Assembly (NCBI GenBank): GCA_050180235.1
Contig: JBFXEJ010000051.1
Location: forward strand, 1 to 42,009
Length of the DNA stretch: 42,009 nt
Direction of reading: 5' to 3'
From: JAABRU01 sp050180235
GTDB taxonomy: Bacteria > Desulfobacterota > Desulfobacteria > Desulfobacterales > Desulfococcaceae
In this document: one piece after another, positions 7,513-15,711 of the stretch
Position numbering within the stretch: position 1 is the stretch's first letter
Layout of the letters: every line of letters begins with the position of its first letter
Made by a program: the position numbers and the translations under genes
Notes under the pieces: generated by a model
Database searches by the model: none
Seen by the model: only the letters and a program-made list of their open reading frames with translations
What the model was told of the DNA's origin: nothing

Positions 7513-7541
7513 TTGAAATAACAGGACAAATGGTTTATGAA
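7513..7541 (+). promoter_or_regulatory. candidate sigma-70 promoter for the hotdog-ACP operon
   Basis: TTGAAA, a 17-nt spacer, then TATGAA, followed by TATAAT one base later. It is 66 nt upstream of the first ATG of the operon. Reasonable match, untested. Confidence 0.35.
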
Positions 7542-7607
7542 TATAATCCGTCTGCCCAGAAATTTTAGAAATGATATGAAAATTTTTTTCATACCTGCTG
7601 AAGATTT

Positions 7608-8219
7608 ATGACATCAGATACAGACAAAAATGAAATACTTGCACACGCGGAGATCGGGCCGGATTCCCCCTGGTTTTCCGGACATTTTCCCGGAGATCCC
7701 ATTTTGCCGGGCATTGCCCAGTTGGGATTGGTTTTTGCTGCTATCCGCGATGCTGTGGATAAAGACCTGATCCTCAGCGGTGTCCGGAGAGTGCGGTTCA
7801 GGCAGATTATCCGGCCCGATGAGCGCATGGAAATCAGTATAAGTCCGGACAAAAAGAACAGCAATGACTATATATTCCGCATAAACGTGAAAAACGGCAT
7901 CGCGTGCAGTGGAATCATGACAGTGAAAAAAGCTGAAAACAAAGGAGATATTACAGACATGAATGTGGAAAGCAGTGAGATTGTCCTGCGTGTCGCGCAG
8001 GTGATGATCGAAGAACTGAAACTGGAAGACGTGACACCGGAGACATTTGATCCGGAAGTGGATTTGGTGGAGGAAGTGGGTATTGACAGCATGGATCTGG
8101 CCACAGTGGCCCTTGTGCTGCAGGATCAGTACGGCATACGCATTGATGAGGATGATTACCCCAAACTGACCACAGTCCGCCGCATTGCCGGGTATATTGA
8201 AAAGAAATTAAACGAATAA
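7608..8219 (+). CDS. fused FabZ-like hotdog domain and acyl carrier protein
   Basis: A 203-residue fusion. Residues about 5-108 look like a FabZ/FabA-type hotdog: WFSGHFPGDPILPGI holds the catalytic His (His26), but the acid expected 14 residues later (Glu in FabZ, Asp in FabA) is Gly40, so normal dehydratase activity is doubtful. Residues about 118-203 are an acyl carrier protein with the phosphopantetheine site Ser161 in EEVGIDSMDL. An internal ATG at 7959 with AAAGGAG 11 nt upstream could also make free ACP. Two radical SAM genes follow at once (19 nt, then 0 nt), so the ACP probably carries a substrate or product for them. The pathway is unknown. Confidence 0.8.
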   Translation: MTSDTDKNEILAHAEIGPDSPWFSGHFPGDPILPGIAQLGLVFAAIRDAVDKDLILSGVRRVRFRQIIRPDERMEISISPDKKNSNDYIFRINVKNGIACSGIMTVKKAENKGDITDMNVESSEIVLRVAQVMIEELKLEDVTPETFDPEVDLVEEVGIDSMDLATVALVLQDQYGIRIDEDDYPKLTTVRRIAGYIEKKLNE

Positions 8220-8238
8220 TTTTATTTCGGAGACTTAC

Positions 8239-9354
8239 GTGTACGTTTCAAAGCAGGAAATATCTGCCGCAGGCAGGCATGAGGAAAGGAAAAACCTGAA
8301 ATTTTCCGAGATACTGGCTGATCCGCATGTCAAAGATCGCTGGGAAAAAGTGAGAAAGTATTTTTTTCTGCGCGAATCCACCTATGACATGACCTCCAGA
8401 TGCAATATCCGCTGCGAAGGCTGCTATTTTTATGAAGGGGAAAAGCAGTTTGCCGAGGAAAACCGGAATCCGGAAGCCTGGCGCAGTCTCATGAAAGCGG
8501 AAAAGGAGAGGGGCATTACCTTTGTGGTACTGGCCGGGGCTGAACCGGCTTTGGTTCCGGAACTCTGTCAGGTCTGTTATGAACAGATGCCTTTGGGAAC
8601 CATAGCATCCAACGGACTGAAACGCATTCCCGAATCCGCTGGATACAAAATCCATATTTCCGTATGGGGCAATGATCAGACCAGTCAACGGGTGCGGGGA
8701 GCGGAACATATGCTGGCCCGCCAGATTGAAAATTACAAAGATGATCCCAGGGCAGTATTTGTCTATACATTCACCCGGCAGAATATCGGTCAAATCCGGG
8801 AAGTCATGGATATTCTCGCGGAGAACAGGTGCAGGGCAACCTTCAATATGTTTTCAGCTCCGGTCGGTTACAGCGGAGAACTCCGCCATACGCGCGATTC
8901 CCTGCTGCATTGCAGGGAAACCATGATGCAGATGCTCATGGAATATCCGGATCATCTTCTTTATTCTGCATATAACGCGGTGGCCCATACCCACAGCCTG
9001 GGACTTCATGATCTGTACGGATGTTCCTATCCCCGGATGAATCCTTCTACGGATTTGGGACTGGGACGCTCTTTCCGGCAGTACCGCACAGATTTGAACT
9101 GGGACAGAAATGCTGCCTGCTGTGTGCCGGATACAGACTGCGCGGACTGCCGCCATTATGCTTCCGGCAGTGCAGTGGTTACTGCCCGGCTTTTCCGTCA
9201 TGCAAATAATCCTCTCACGTTCCGGGCCTGGCTGGATTATGCGGACACCTATCTGGCCGTGTGGGTCATGGGATATGAAAAAGGGGAAAATCTCTGCAAG
9301 GGGCAGGTTGCGCCGCCCGGACACGGATTATTTGAAGACAAGGAGTCTTTGTAA
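8239..9354 (+). CDS. radical SAM protein 1 with extra C-terminal cysteine cluster
   Basis: A 371-residue radical SAM enzyme. The CNIRCEGC motif (Cys55, Cys59, Cys62) binds the [4Fe-4S] cluster that cleaves S-adenosylmethionine; FVVLAGAEPAL stands where the GGEP motif normally lies. The C-terminal region has Cys262, Cys294/295, Cys301 and Cys304 (CC-x5-C-x2-C), which could bind a second Fe-S cluster like a SPASM or twitch domain. The GTG start follows a GGAG site. It abuts the second radical SAM gene with no gap and shares its layout (for example FTRQNIGQIREV versus ITPRQIGQTERI), so the two are paralogues. The substrate is unknown; the ACP partner suggests a carrier-bound group. Confidence 0.85.
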   Translation: MYVSKQEISAAGRHEERKNLKFSEILADPHVKDRWEKVRKYFFLRESTYDMTSRCNIRCEGCYFYEGEKQFAEENRNPEAWRSLMKAEKERGITFVVLAGAEPALVPELCQVCYEQMPLGTIASNGLKRIPESAGYKIHISVWGNDQTSQRVRGAEHMLARQIENYKDDPRAVFVYTFTRQNIGQIREVMDILAENRCRATFNMFSAPVGYSGELRHTRDSLLHCRETMMQMLMEYPDHLLYSAYNAVAHTHSLGLHDLYGCSYPRMNPSTDLGLGRSFRQYRTDLNWDRNAACCVPDTDCADCRHYASGSAVVTARLFRHANNPLTFRAWLDYADTYLAVWVMGYEKGENLCKGQVAPPGHGLFEDKESL

Positions 9355-10353
9355 ATGAAAACTGTCAGCTCACTGCTGGATGCACATTGGCATGAACGCT
9401 ATAACCGCATAGCAAAACTCAATATCCGCAGTTCCATATATGATGTCACAAACCGCTGCAATCTCCGCTGCAAAGGATGCTTTTTTTTCTCATCGGGTGA
9501 GCACATGGTTGCAAAAGAGGAAAATGACATTGGCAAATGGGAAGCCTTTGTAGACAGGGAAAAGGAAAGAGGGGTGAATCTGGCCATTCTCATCGGCGGA
9601 GAACCCACACTCTGTCTGGATCGCGTGGAAGCATTTTACAAAAGACTGCCAACTTTCTGTGCGACCAACGGTCTGATCCGGGTGCCCAGAGACCGCTTTC
9701 CGAATCTGATGGTGGGAATTTCCCTGTGGGGAGACGGAGAAGATGAGAAAATTCTGCGGGGAAAAGACACCTTTGCCATTTCAGGCAAAAACTATGAAGG
9801 CGATCCCTGTGCCTATTATCTCTACACCATTACCCCCAGGCAGATTGGTCAGACAGAGCGGATTATACGGAAAATCCGGGATGCTGGCCTGAAAGTCCAC
9901 ATGCAGCTTCTTTCCAATGATGAAGGCGTAGACGGTTTTTTCTGGAAACCCGAAGAACTGATCGACATCCGTGTTGAAATGGATGATATGCTGGACAAAT
10001 ATCCTGATACCGTGATTTCATCCAAATACTATCATGAAATCATCTGCACCGGGAAAATGATGGGAAGGCCATTCGGATGGAAGGAATGTCCTTCAGTGAC
10101 AGAGCCTCTGGACACCCGGAACCCCAAACCAAAACGGCTGATCCATTTCATCCGCTGGGCCTCGGATCTGCACACAATGCACCGCTGCTGCACATCTGAA
10201 ACCCGTGACTGCTCAACCTGCAAAGATGGCGCTGCACATATGAGCTGGGTAATGGTCAACAAGCGCGCGCATATGAACACTGCAAAGGATTTGCAGAACT
10301 GGATTGAAGTCTATGAGATGTTTGCGAAACTGTACCAGTTTATTCCCTGGTAG
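9355..10353 (+). CDS. radical SAM protein 2 with extra C-terminal cysteine cluster
   Basis: A 332-residue radical SAM enzyme. The motif CNLRCKGC (Cys35, Cys39, Cys42) is followed by an intact GGEPTL. The C-terminal Cys245, Cys278/279, Cys286 and Cys289 repeat the CC-x6-C-x2-C pattern of its upstream paralogue, so both may hold an auxiliary Fe-S cluster. The ATG directly follows the upstream TAA, so the genes are coupled. Conserved pairs of paralogous radical SAM proteins often act in sequence or as a heterodimer; that is inference here. No transporter, peptide precursor or methyltransferase lies nearby, which argues against a RiPP locus. Confidence 0.85.
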   Translation: MKTVSSLLDAHWHERYNRIAKLNIRSSIYDVTNRCNLRCKGCFFFSSGEHMVAKEENDIGKWEAFVDREKERGVNLAILIGGEPTLCLDRVEAFYKRLPTFCATNGLIRVPRDRFPNLMVGISLWGDGEDEKILRGKDTFAISGKNYEGDPCAYYLYTITPRQIGQTERIIRKIRDAGLKVHMQLLSNDEGVDGFFWKPEELIDIRVEMDDMLDKYPDTVISSKYYHEIICTGKMMGRPFGWKECPSVTEPLDTRNPKPKRLIHFIRWASDLHTMHRCCTSETRDCSTCKDGAAHMSWVMVNKRAHMNTAKDLQNWIEVYEMFAKLYQFIPW

Positions 10354-10455
10354 CAGGAATGACTTTGCTTTTTTTCAGAATACCCGGCATTGATAGTCTG
10401 TCTGCTGTCATACCTGCAAAAACCGGTATCCTGAAACAGTTGAAATCACCGGGCT

Positions 10456-10583
10456 TAGACCAATTCTCCATTGATTTGATACAATATGGTCAGTTTTTCC
10501 GCTGTTGAGCGTGTGCAAAAAACCGCTCCGCTTAATTTTTGCACTCCTCCGCATTGTATAAAACCAATGGAGAATCGGTATTA
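10456..10583. mobile_element. family C terminal-repeat element, copy 1
   Basis: The left end reads TAGACCAATTCTCCATTGAT and the right end is the near-complement closing in CCAATGGAGAATCGGTATTA. The interior holds the GCAAAAA...CGCTCCGCT...TTTTTGC hairpin (10515-10542) also found in the direct repeats at 2281 and 2460. It is joined directly to copy 2. Confidence 0.65.
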
Positions 10584-10712
10584 TACCAATTCGCTGTTGA
10601 ATTTATACAATAAAGTGAGTTGTTTTCTCTGTGTTCTCTGTGGTTTTTTTCTCTCTGTGTTCTCTGTGGGAAACCGAATCATAAGTATACTTTCAATGGA
10701 GAATTGGTATTA
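10582..10712. mobile_element. family C terminal-repeat element, copy 2
   Basis: Ends TATACCAATTCGCTGTTGAA and TTCAATGGAGAATTGGTATT. It shares a TA with copy 1. The interior is different: two CTCTGTGTTCTCTGTGG words (10627-10673). The rest of the 10354-10920 gap holds only REP-like words and the family B element. Confidence 0.65.
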
Positions 10713-10758
10713 GACCTGAGTTCAGCCGGACAGTTCCGGTTTACACCGGAATGACGGT

Positions 10759-10865
10759 TAAGGTGATTTCTGAAAATAAATATCCCGGTTCAGTTCACAG
10801 GCACAGTGCAAAAGCCGGAAGCTTTTGCTGCTTTTCCGGGATATTCTTTTCTGAAAATCATCTTA
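10759..10865 (+). mobile_element. family B MITE, copy 1
   Basis: A 107-bp element starting TAAGGTGATTTCTG and ending in the near-complement CAGAAAATCATCTTA. The core contains GTTCACAGGCACAG and the palindromic GCCGGAAGCTTTTG region. Four other copies lie at 21884, 29303, 30317 and 37062; this one has the same orientation as 37062. Confidence 0.75.
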
Positions 10866-10884
10866 TATGGTTTGTATTCAGGAC

Positions 10885-10905
10885 TGCCAAACTGAAAATT
10901 TGGCA
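10885..10905. terminator. TGCCAAA hairpin downstream of the nSTAND/HEAT gene
   Basis: TGCCAAA/TTTGGCA with a 7-nt loop, 16 nt past the stop codon of the HEAT gene on the minus strand. It could work as a terminator but lacks a long T-tract. It belongs to the same dispersed repeat type as 5840-5860. Confidence 0.3.
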
Positions 10906-10920
10906 ACCGGTGCAAGCCTC

Positions 10921-13900
10921 TCAGCTTTTCCCTTTTTCCCTCATTTTCATTTGCTCAATGGTCCATTCCACGCGGGTTTTTACGCCTTCGCTGAGTCTGT
11001 CTTCGGTGATGGAAGGGAAGAATTTTTCAAGGAATTCCAAATCCGCTTTTCCGCCGAATTCTTCGATTTCAATGAGCAGGTAATCAATGGCACGAAAGGC
11101 CGCGTGGCGTTCCCAGGGTTTGTCGGTCTGTTTTCGGATGGAATAGAGTGTTTCCAGCAGTTCTGTTTTGCGGGTTTTGCCGATTCCCATCCATGCGCCT
11201 TCCCGGACTGCGGACAGATCATGGGAAAGGAGCCGGATGCCCTGTTTTTCCGGGTCAATCTGGGCAATGGCATAGGCCAGTTCGCATTCCATGTATGTTT
11301 TAGGGCTGACGGCTTCCAGACGGGTGCGCCAGTTTTTCATTTGGGGTTCGGTATAGGAATCGGTATTTTCATCCCGGATTTTGCGCCATTGGGCTTTGCG
11401 CTGTTCCTGAATTTTCAGCAGGTTGAGCAAATCCGGCAGGGCTTTTGCTGTGCGGTTTTTGCCCAGGGCTTTGATGGCACGGAATTGTATGTTTTCTTCC
11501 GGAGATTTGAGGAATTCCAGAAGGGTGTTGACGGCTTCCTCTGTTTTGATGTTGCCGATGCCGGTGACGGCAAGGGAACGGGTGTACATTCTTTCTTTCT
11601 CTTTTAATGCGGTGTTTTTCAGGTATGCAAGGATTTCAGGAGAAGAAATTTTTCCCAAAGAAATTACAACAGTTTCCCGAACATCAGGAACTTTATCGGC
11701 AAGCATTTCCAACAGCAGAGCAGTTCCCTGTACTGATGGCAATTCTCCAAGAATCGTAGCCGTGCGTTTCCGGTCTTCATCTTCTTTGCTTTTTGCTTTT
11801 TCTTTGATGAAATCCAACCCCTCGGTATCATTTTGCATTAATAGCACTAAGGCAGCGGCCAGACGGACTCCATTATCTTCTTTTTCTTTTTCATAAAGTT
11901 CCTTGATAATATTCATATTTTCACAAGGGGCTAATTTCCCGATAGCTATAACCGCTGATCTCCGCACAGACACATTCTCATCCTTGAGAAGAGGTATGAA
12001 GATTTTCACGGAATCCTCACTCCCAAGTTTTTTCAATACTTCCATTGCCGATCCCCCTACATAGGCATTCTGATCTTTAAGCAGAGGAACTATGTATTTG
12101 ACATGCTCAATACCACCTAGTTGTGCTAATGCCGAAAGTGCTGAGCCCCTCACATAATCACTTGAATCTTTTAGAAGAGGAACAATGCCTTTAACTGATT
12201 CAGGACTTCCAAGTTTTTCTAATGCTTCAGCCACCGTTCCCCGTACATTTGCATCCTGATCTTTATACAGAGGAACAATGGCTTTTACCGATTCCATACT
12301 GCCAAATTCTGCCAATGCGGAAACTGCCGATCTCCGAACAATCCAATGCTGATCTTTAAGCAAAGGGACGATGCTTTTAACTGATTCCGCATTGCTAATC
12401 TTTCCTAATATGTAAACCACTGAGCTTCGCACATACCAGCCCTGATCGTTAAGCATAGGAAAAATATCTTTTACTGACTCCATACAATCAAGTTCTGCTA
12501 ATGCGGAAACTGCTGATCCTCGCACATCCGCCTCCTCATCATTAAGTAGAGGAAGAATGTTTTTCACGGCATCCTTACTGCCAAGATTTACCAATGCCCC
12601 AACCGCCGATCCCCGCACATATGCATTCTCATCTTTCAGAAGAGGCAGGATGTTTTTCACGGCATCCTTACTGCCAAGATTTTCCAATGCCCAAATCGCC
12701 GATCTCCGCACTGACCAATCATGATCTTTAAGCAGAGGAAGGATGTTTTTCACGGCATCCTTACTGCCAATCTTTACCAATGCGGAAACCGCCGAGCTCC
12801 GCACAGACCAATCATGATCTTTATACAGAGGAACAATGGCTTTTACCGATTCCATACTGCCAAATTCTGCCAATGCGGAAACTGCCGATCTCCGAACAAT
12901 CCAATGCTGATCTTTAAGCAAAGGGACGATGCTTTTAACTGATTCCGCATTGCTAATCTTTCCTAATATGTAAACCACTGAGCTTCGCACATACCAGCCC
13001 TGATCGTTAAGCATAGGAAAAATATCTTTTACTGACTCCATACAATCAAGTTCTGCTAATGCGGAAACTGCTGATCCTCGCACATCCGCCTCCTCATCAT
13101 TAAGTAGAGGAAGAATGTTTTTCACAGCATCCGTAATGCCAATATTTATCAATGCGGAAACCGCCGAGCTCCGCACAGACGCATCCTGATCTTTGAGCAG
13201 AGGAACAATGTCTTTCACAGACTCCGCACTGCCAATCTTTACCAATGCGGAAACCGCCGAGCTCCGCACAGACGAATCCTGATCTGTGAGCAGGGGAACA
13301 ATGTCTTTCACAGACTCCGCTTTGCCAAGATTTCCCAATGCGGAAACCGCCGAGCTCCGCACAGACACATTCTGATCTTTGAGCAGAGGAACAATGTCTT
13401 TGTCTTTCAAAGACATCCTACGGAGAAGATTTACCAATGCGGAAACCGCCGAGCTCCGCACAGACACATCCTGATCTTTGAGCAGAGGAAGGATATCTTT
13501 CACAGCATCCGTAATGCCAAGATTTATCAATGCGGAAACCGCTGATCTTCTAACGTCCGCTGACCGATCTTTGAGCAGAGGGAGAATATTTACCACTGAA
13601 TCCGTGTTTCCAATCTTTCCCAAAACGTCAAGTGCTACAGTACGAATCTCTGTGTAAACATCAGTTAGCTGTTTGTTTAATGAATCTTTGACCAGATGAT
13701 ATGGCATGAACTCCATAGATTTAATTATCATTTTTTTTATATTGTAAGATGCTTCATTTATATAATTTTTAAGAATAGTAATGCTTTTTACTGAATAGAA
13801 TCCTGCCAATATTTCAATTACATTTTGACTTCTGACAATATCACTTTCAGAAATTGACACTTCCGCAAGTTTCAATGACTTTGTTATTTCACCCAATTTC

Positions 13901-15330
13901 CAATATTCCAAGATTCGCTGGGTAAGAGGCATCATTCCAATAAGTTCGATAAAAACTGTATCATATTCTCCCAACTGCTTTTCAATAAATATTTTATCAG
14001 GTTCAAGAAGATTCCTTTTATAGCCTGTTTCTATTTCATAATTGATAAGCCCCATTGTATTTAATGTAGTTATTCTACCACGATAAAGTTCAATCATGTC
14101 AGACATTTTATTATCATGGCATAATCTTAGGTGATAACTTTCGGAATCTTTGAAATAATCATTCCATTTATGAATAATTTTTGAAAAAATGTCATGATAG
14201 AGTTCGTACCATATATCCTCCTGTCTTGATTGTTTCCGTAAAATTCTGAACGCTTCAAGTTTGTTGAGAATTTTTATTAATTCTGACTCTTTTACCATGA
14301 TAAGATTAGCAAGATATTTAATAGGATATGCCATTTTTGTGCCATAAGGCGTAATCAGAAAATCAAAGGCACGGGAAGCGATTCTTTTTTCCTCTGCGGA
14401 AAATTCTTTCATCACATTCTGAAAATACGCGTCCACAAACCCGGCTGCCCGGCCCTTTTTTTTGTAAACCTCCAGCCGGATTTTCTTTTCCGGATTCTGT
14501 TTTTCCATTTCCCACAACTGGGTGCAGACAATCTGCAGATAGGGCGGCTCCACATACGCGGGGGAATCGGTCAGGGGTGCGGAAACGGTTCCGAACCGGC
14601 TCTGTTTTTCCCGGTCTGCCAAATCCTGCAAGAGATCATTCAATAAACTGTCTTCATAGGCAAAACCGAAATTTTTTACCGGTTCTTCAATGGCTTTTGC
14701 AGCTTTTTCCGCAGACAGTTTTTCCAGCCGGTAAAAATTCTGAAACAGGGTGGTGGGCAGTTCTTCTTTGAACGCATTGAGTTCCAATGCAAAATCTTCC
14801 CGCATGGAAAACACGAACACCACGGGCGACTGCCGATCATTGACGGACTCGGCGATTTGTTTTACAATATTCTGAAATTCTTTGTTAAAACGCTGATAAT
14901 AGAAAAATTCCTCAAACTGATCCAGCATGATTACCAAAGGCTCGCTGGAAAAGGCAGAGATGGTATGGAAAAAGTCTTTCAGGCGCAGATTGTCTTCCAT
15001 TTCAAACCCGGCCTCTGTTTTTCCCTGTTCCCCAAGCAGAGCCAGAACGCTGTTTTTCAGCATTTCCAAAGGATTGGCACCAGACCAGTCCCGAAAATAC
15101 ACCACATCCAGTTCTTCGGATTCCTTTAATTTCGGCAGCACAGACGCATGAAGCAGGGAACTTTTGCCCACACCTGTGGCGGCAAAGAGCAGGGTCAGTT
15201 TATGGGAAAGAATCTTGTCAATCAGGATATCCCGCTCCGTATCCCTGCCGAAAAAGATGTCCCTGTCCTGGGCTTCGTAAGGACGCAGGCCCTTGTAGGG
15301 TTCGGTTATAGATGAGGTTTGGTTCTGCAT
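10921..15330 (-). CDS. nSTAND-type NTPase with long HEAT-repeat array (1469 aa)
   Basis: A STAND-like ATPase. The N-terminus has the PYKGLRPYEAQDRDIFFGRD entry typical of nSTAND1 proteins, Walker A ATGVGKSS (about residues 51-58) and Walker B LVIMLDQFEEFF (about 132-143). After a helical linker come about 18 HEAT repeats of 31 residues (about 560-1115; pattern VRRSAVSALxxLGxxxxVKxIxPLLKD), then about six diverged repeats and a C-terminal helical region. STAND proteins detect a signal with their repeats and oligomerise with ATP; many prokaryotic ones defend against phage. No separate effector domain is seen, which suggests the neighbouring TIR/SIR2-like protein as partner (inference). An AAAGGA site lies 10 nt before the ATG. 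Confidence 0.85.
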   Translation of the reverse strand: MQNQTSSITEPYKGLRPYEAQDRDIFFGRDTERDILIDKILSHKLTLLFAATGVGKSSLLHASVLPKLKESEELDVVYFRDWSGANPLEMLKNSVLALLGEQGKTEAGFEMEDNLRLKDFFHTISAFSSEPLVIMLDQFEEFFYYQRFNKEFQNIVKQIAESVNDRQSPVVFVFSMREDFALELNAFKEELPTTLFQNFYRLEKLSAEKAAKAIEEPVKNFGFAYEDSLLNDLLQDLADREKQSRFGTVSAPLTDSPAYVEPPYLQIVCTQLWEMEKQNPEKKIRLEVYKKKGRAAGFVDAYFQNVMKEFSAEEKRIASRAFDFLITPYGTKMAYPIKYLANLIMVKESELIKILNKLEAFRILRKQSRQEDIWYELYHDIFSKIIHKWNDYFKDSESYHLRLCHDNKMSDMIELYRGRITTLNTMGLINYEIETGYKRNLLEPDKIFIEKQLGEYDTVFIELIGMMPLTQRILEYWKLGEITKSLKLAEVSISESDIVRSQNVIEILAGFYSVKSITILKNYINEASYNIKKMIIKSMEFMPYHLVKDSLNKQLTDVYTEIRTVALDVLGKIGNTDSVVNILPLLKDRSADVRRSAVSALINLGITDAVKDILPLLKDQDVSVRSSAVSALVNLLRRMSLKDKDIVPLLKDQNVSVRSSAVSALGNLGKAESVKDIVPLLTDQDSSVRSSAVSALVKIGSAESVKDIVPLLKDQDASVRSSAVSALINIGITDAVKNILPLLNDEEADVRGSAVSALAELDCMESVKDIFPMLNDQGWYVRSSVVYILGKISNAESVKSIVPLLKDQHWIVRRSAVSALAEFGSMESVKAIVPLYKDHDWSVRSSAVSALVKIGSKDAVKNILPLLKDHDWSVRRSAIWALENLGSKDAVKNILPLLKDENAYVRGSAVGALVNLGSKDAVKNILPLLNDEEADVRGSAVSALAELDCMESVKDIFPMLNDQGWYVRSSVVYILGKISNAESVKSIVPLLKDQHWIVRRSAVSALAEFGSMESVKAIVPLYKDQDANVRGTVAEALEKLGSPESVKGIVPLLKDSSDYVRGSALSALAQLGGIEHVKYIVPLLKDQNAYVGGSAMEVLKKLGSEDSVKIFIPLLKDENVSVRRSAVIAIGKLAPCENMNIIKELYEKEKEDNGVRLAAALVLLMQNDTEGLDFIKEKAKSKEDEDRKRTATILGELPSVQGTALLLEMLADKVPDVRETVVISLGKISSPEILAYLKNTALKEKERMYTRSLAVTGIGNIKTEEAVNTLLEFLKSPEENIQFRAIKALGKNRTAKALPDLLNLLKIQEQRKAQWRKIRDENTDSYTEPQMKNWRTRLEAVSPKTYMECELAYAIAQIDPEKQGIRLLSHDLSAVREGAWMGIGKTRKTELLETLYSIRKQTDKPWERHAAFRAIDYLLIEIEEFGGKADLEFLEKFFPSITEDRLSEGVKTRVEWTIEQMKMREKGKS
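12257..12567. repeat. 311-bp internal direct repeat in the HEAT gene, copy 1
   Basis: By eye identical to 12815-13125. The 558-bp offset is exactly six 93-bp HEAT units, so the reading frame and helical phase are kept. It encodes repeats of the type DVRGSAVSALAELDCMESVK through to IVPLYKD. Confidence 0.85.
12815..13125. repeat. 311-bp internal direct repeat in the HEAT gene, copy 2
   Basis: Second copy of 12257-12567. The rest of the array is also highly similar in DNA, including silent sites (for example GCGGAAACCGCCGAGCTCCG), which indicates recent amplification or gene conversion. Confidence 0.85.
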
Positions 15331-15375
15331 TTTTATTCATCCTTTGGCAAGGGATTGCTGAAAAATTGGTACGGC

Positions 15376-15695
15376 TAAGCCCTGAAAGGGCGCATTGATA
15401 TAGCCCAGGCCAAGGGCCTGGGAGCGCATTAAAAATGATTCCGGAATGTTAGGCGATTTCCATGAAAAAATGTACCATCACTGTAGGGTGGGCACGGCTT
15501 TTTGTGCCCGCCGTTTCAGCAGGACGGCGGGCACAAAAAGCCGTGCCCGCCCTACGAAAAACGGTATAATCATTAATGGAAATCACCTTACCTTATATAA
15601 TATATAATTCGCCCTTTCAGGGCTTATTGATATTTTATTATCCTGTATTCCCAGACCGTTGGCCTGGGCTTTATCAATCCGCCCTTTCAGGGCTT
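15376..15695. repeat. cluster of REP-like GCCCTTTCAGGGC and CCCAGGC palindromes
   Basis: The GCCCTTTCAGGGC type occurs three times (15378-15391 as complement, 15611-15623, 15681-15694), each beside a CCCAG...CTGGG palindrome (15403-15422, 15650-15668). A family D element is embedded in the middle. This fills the 380-bp gap between the two conflict genes; no gene is seen in it. Confidence 0.6.
15450..15590. mobile_element. family D palindromic MITE, copy 1
   Basis: A 141-bp element beginning TAGGCGATTTCCAT and ending ATGGAAATCACCTTA. Its interior is a 30-bp inverted repeat (15483-15512 with 15526-15555, one mismatch) closed by the 13-nt loop GTTTCAGCAGGAC. Copy 2 at 36923-37063 has the loop reversed. 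Confidence 0.8.
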
Positions 15696-15711
15696 TCCTT
15701 GCTGAAATATG

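Noticed and set aside
11985..13655. Regular repeats resembling a CRISPR array
   Set aside because: The 93-bp units are in frame and encode HEAT repeats; there are no unique spacers between short identical repeats and no cas genes.
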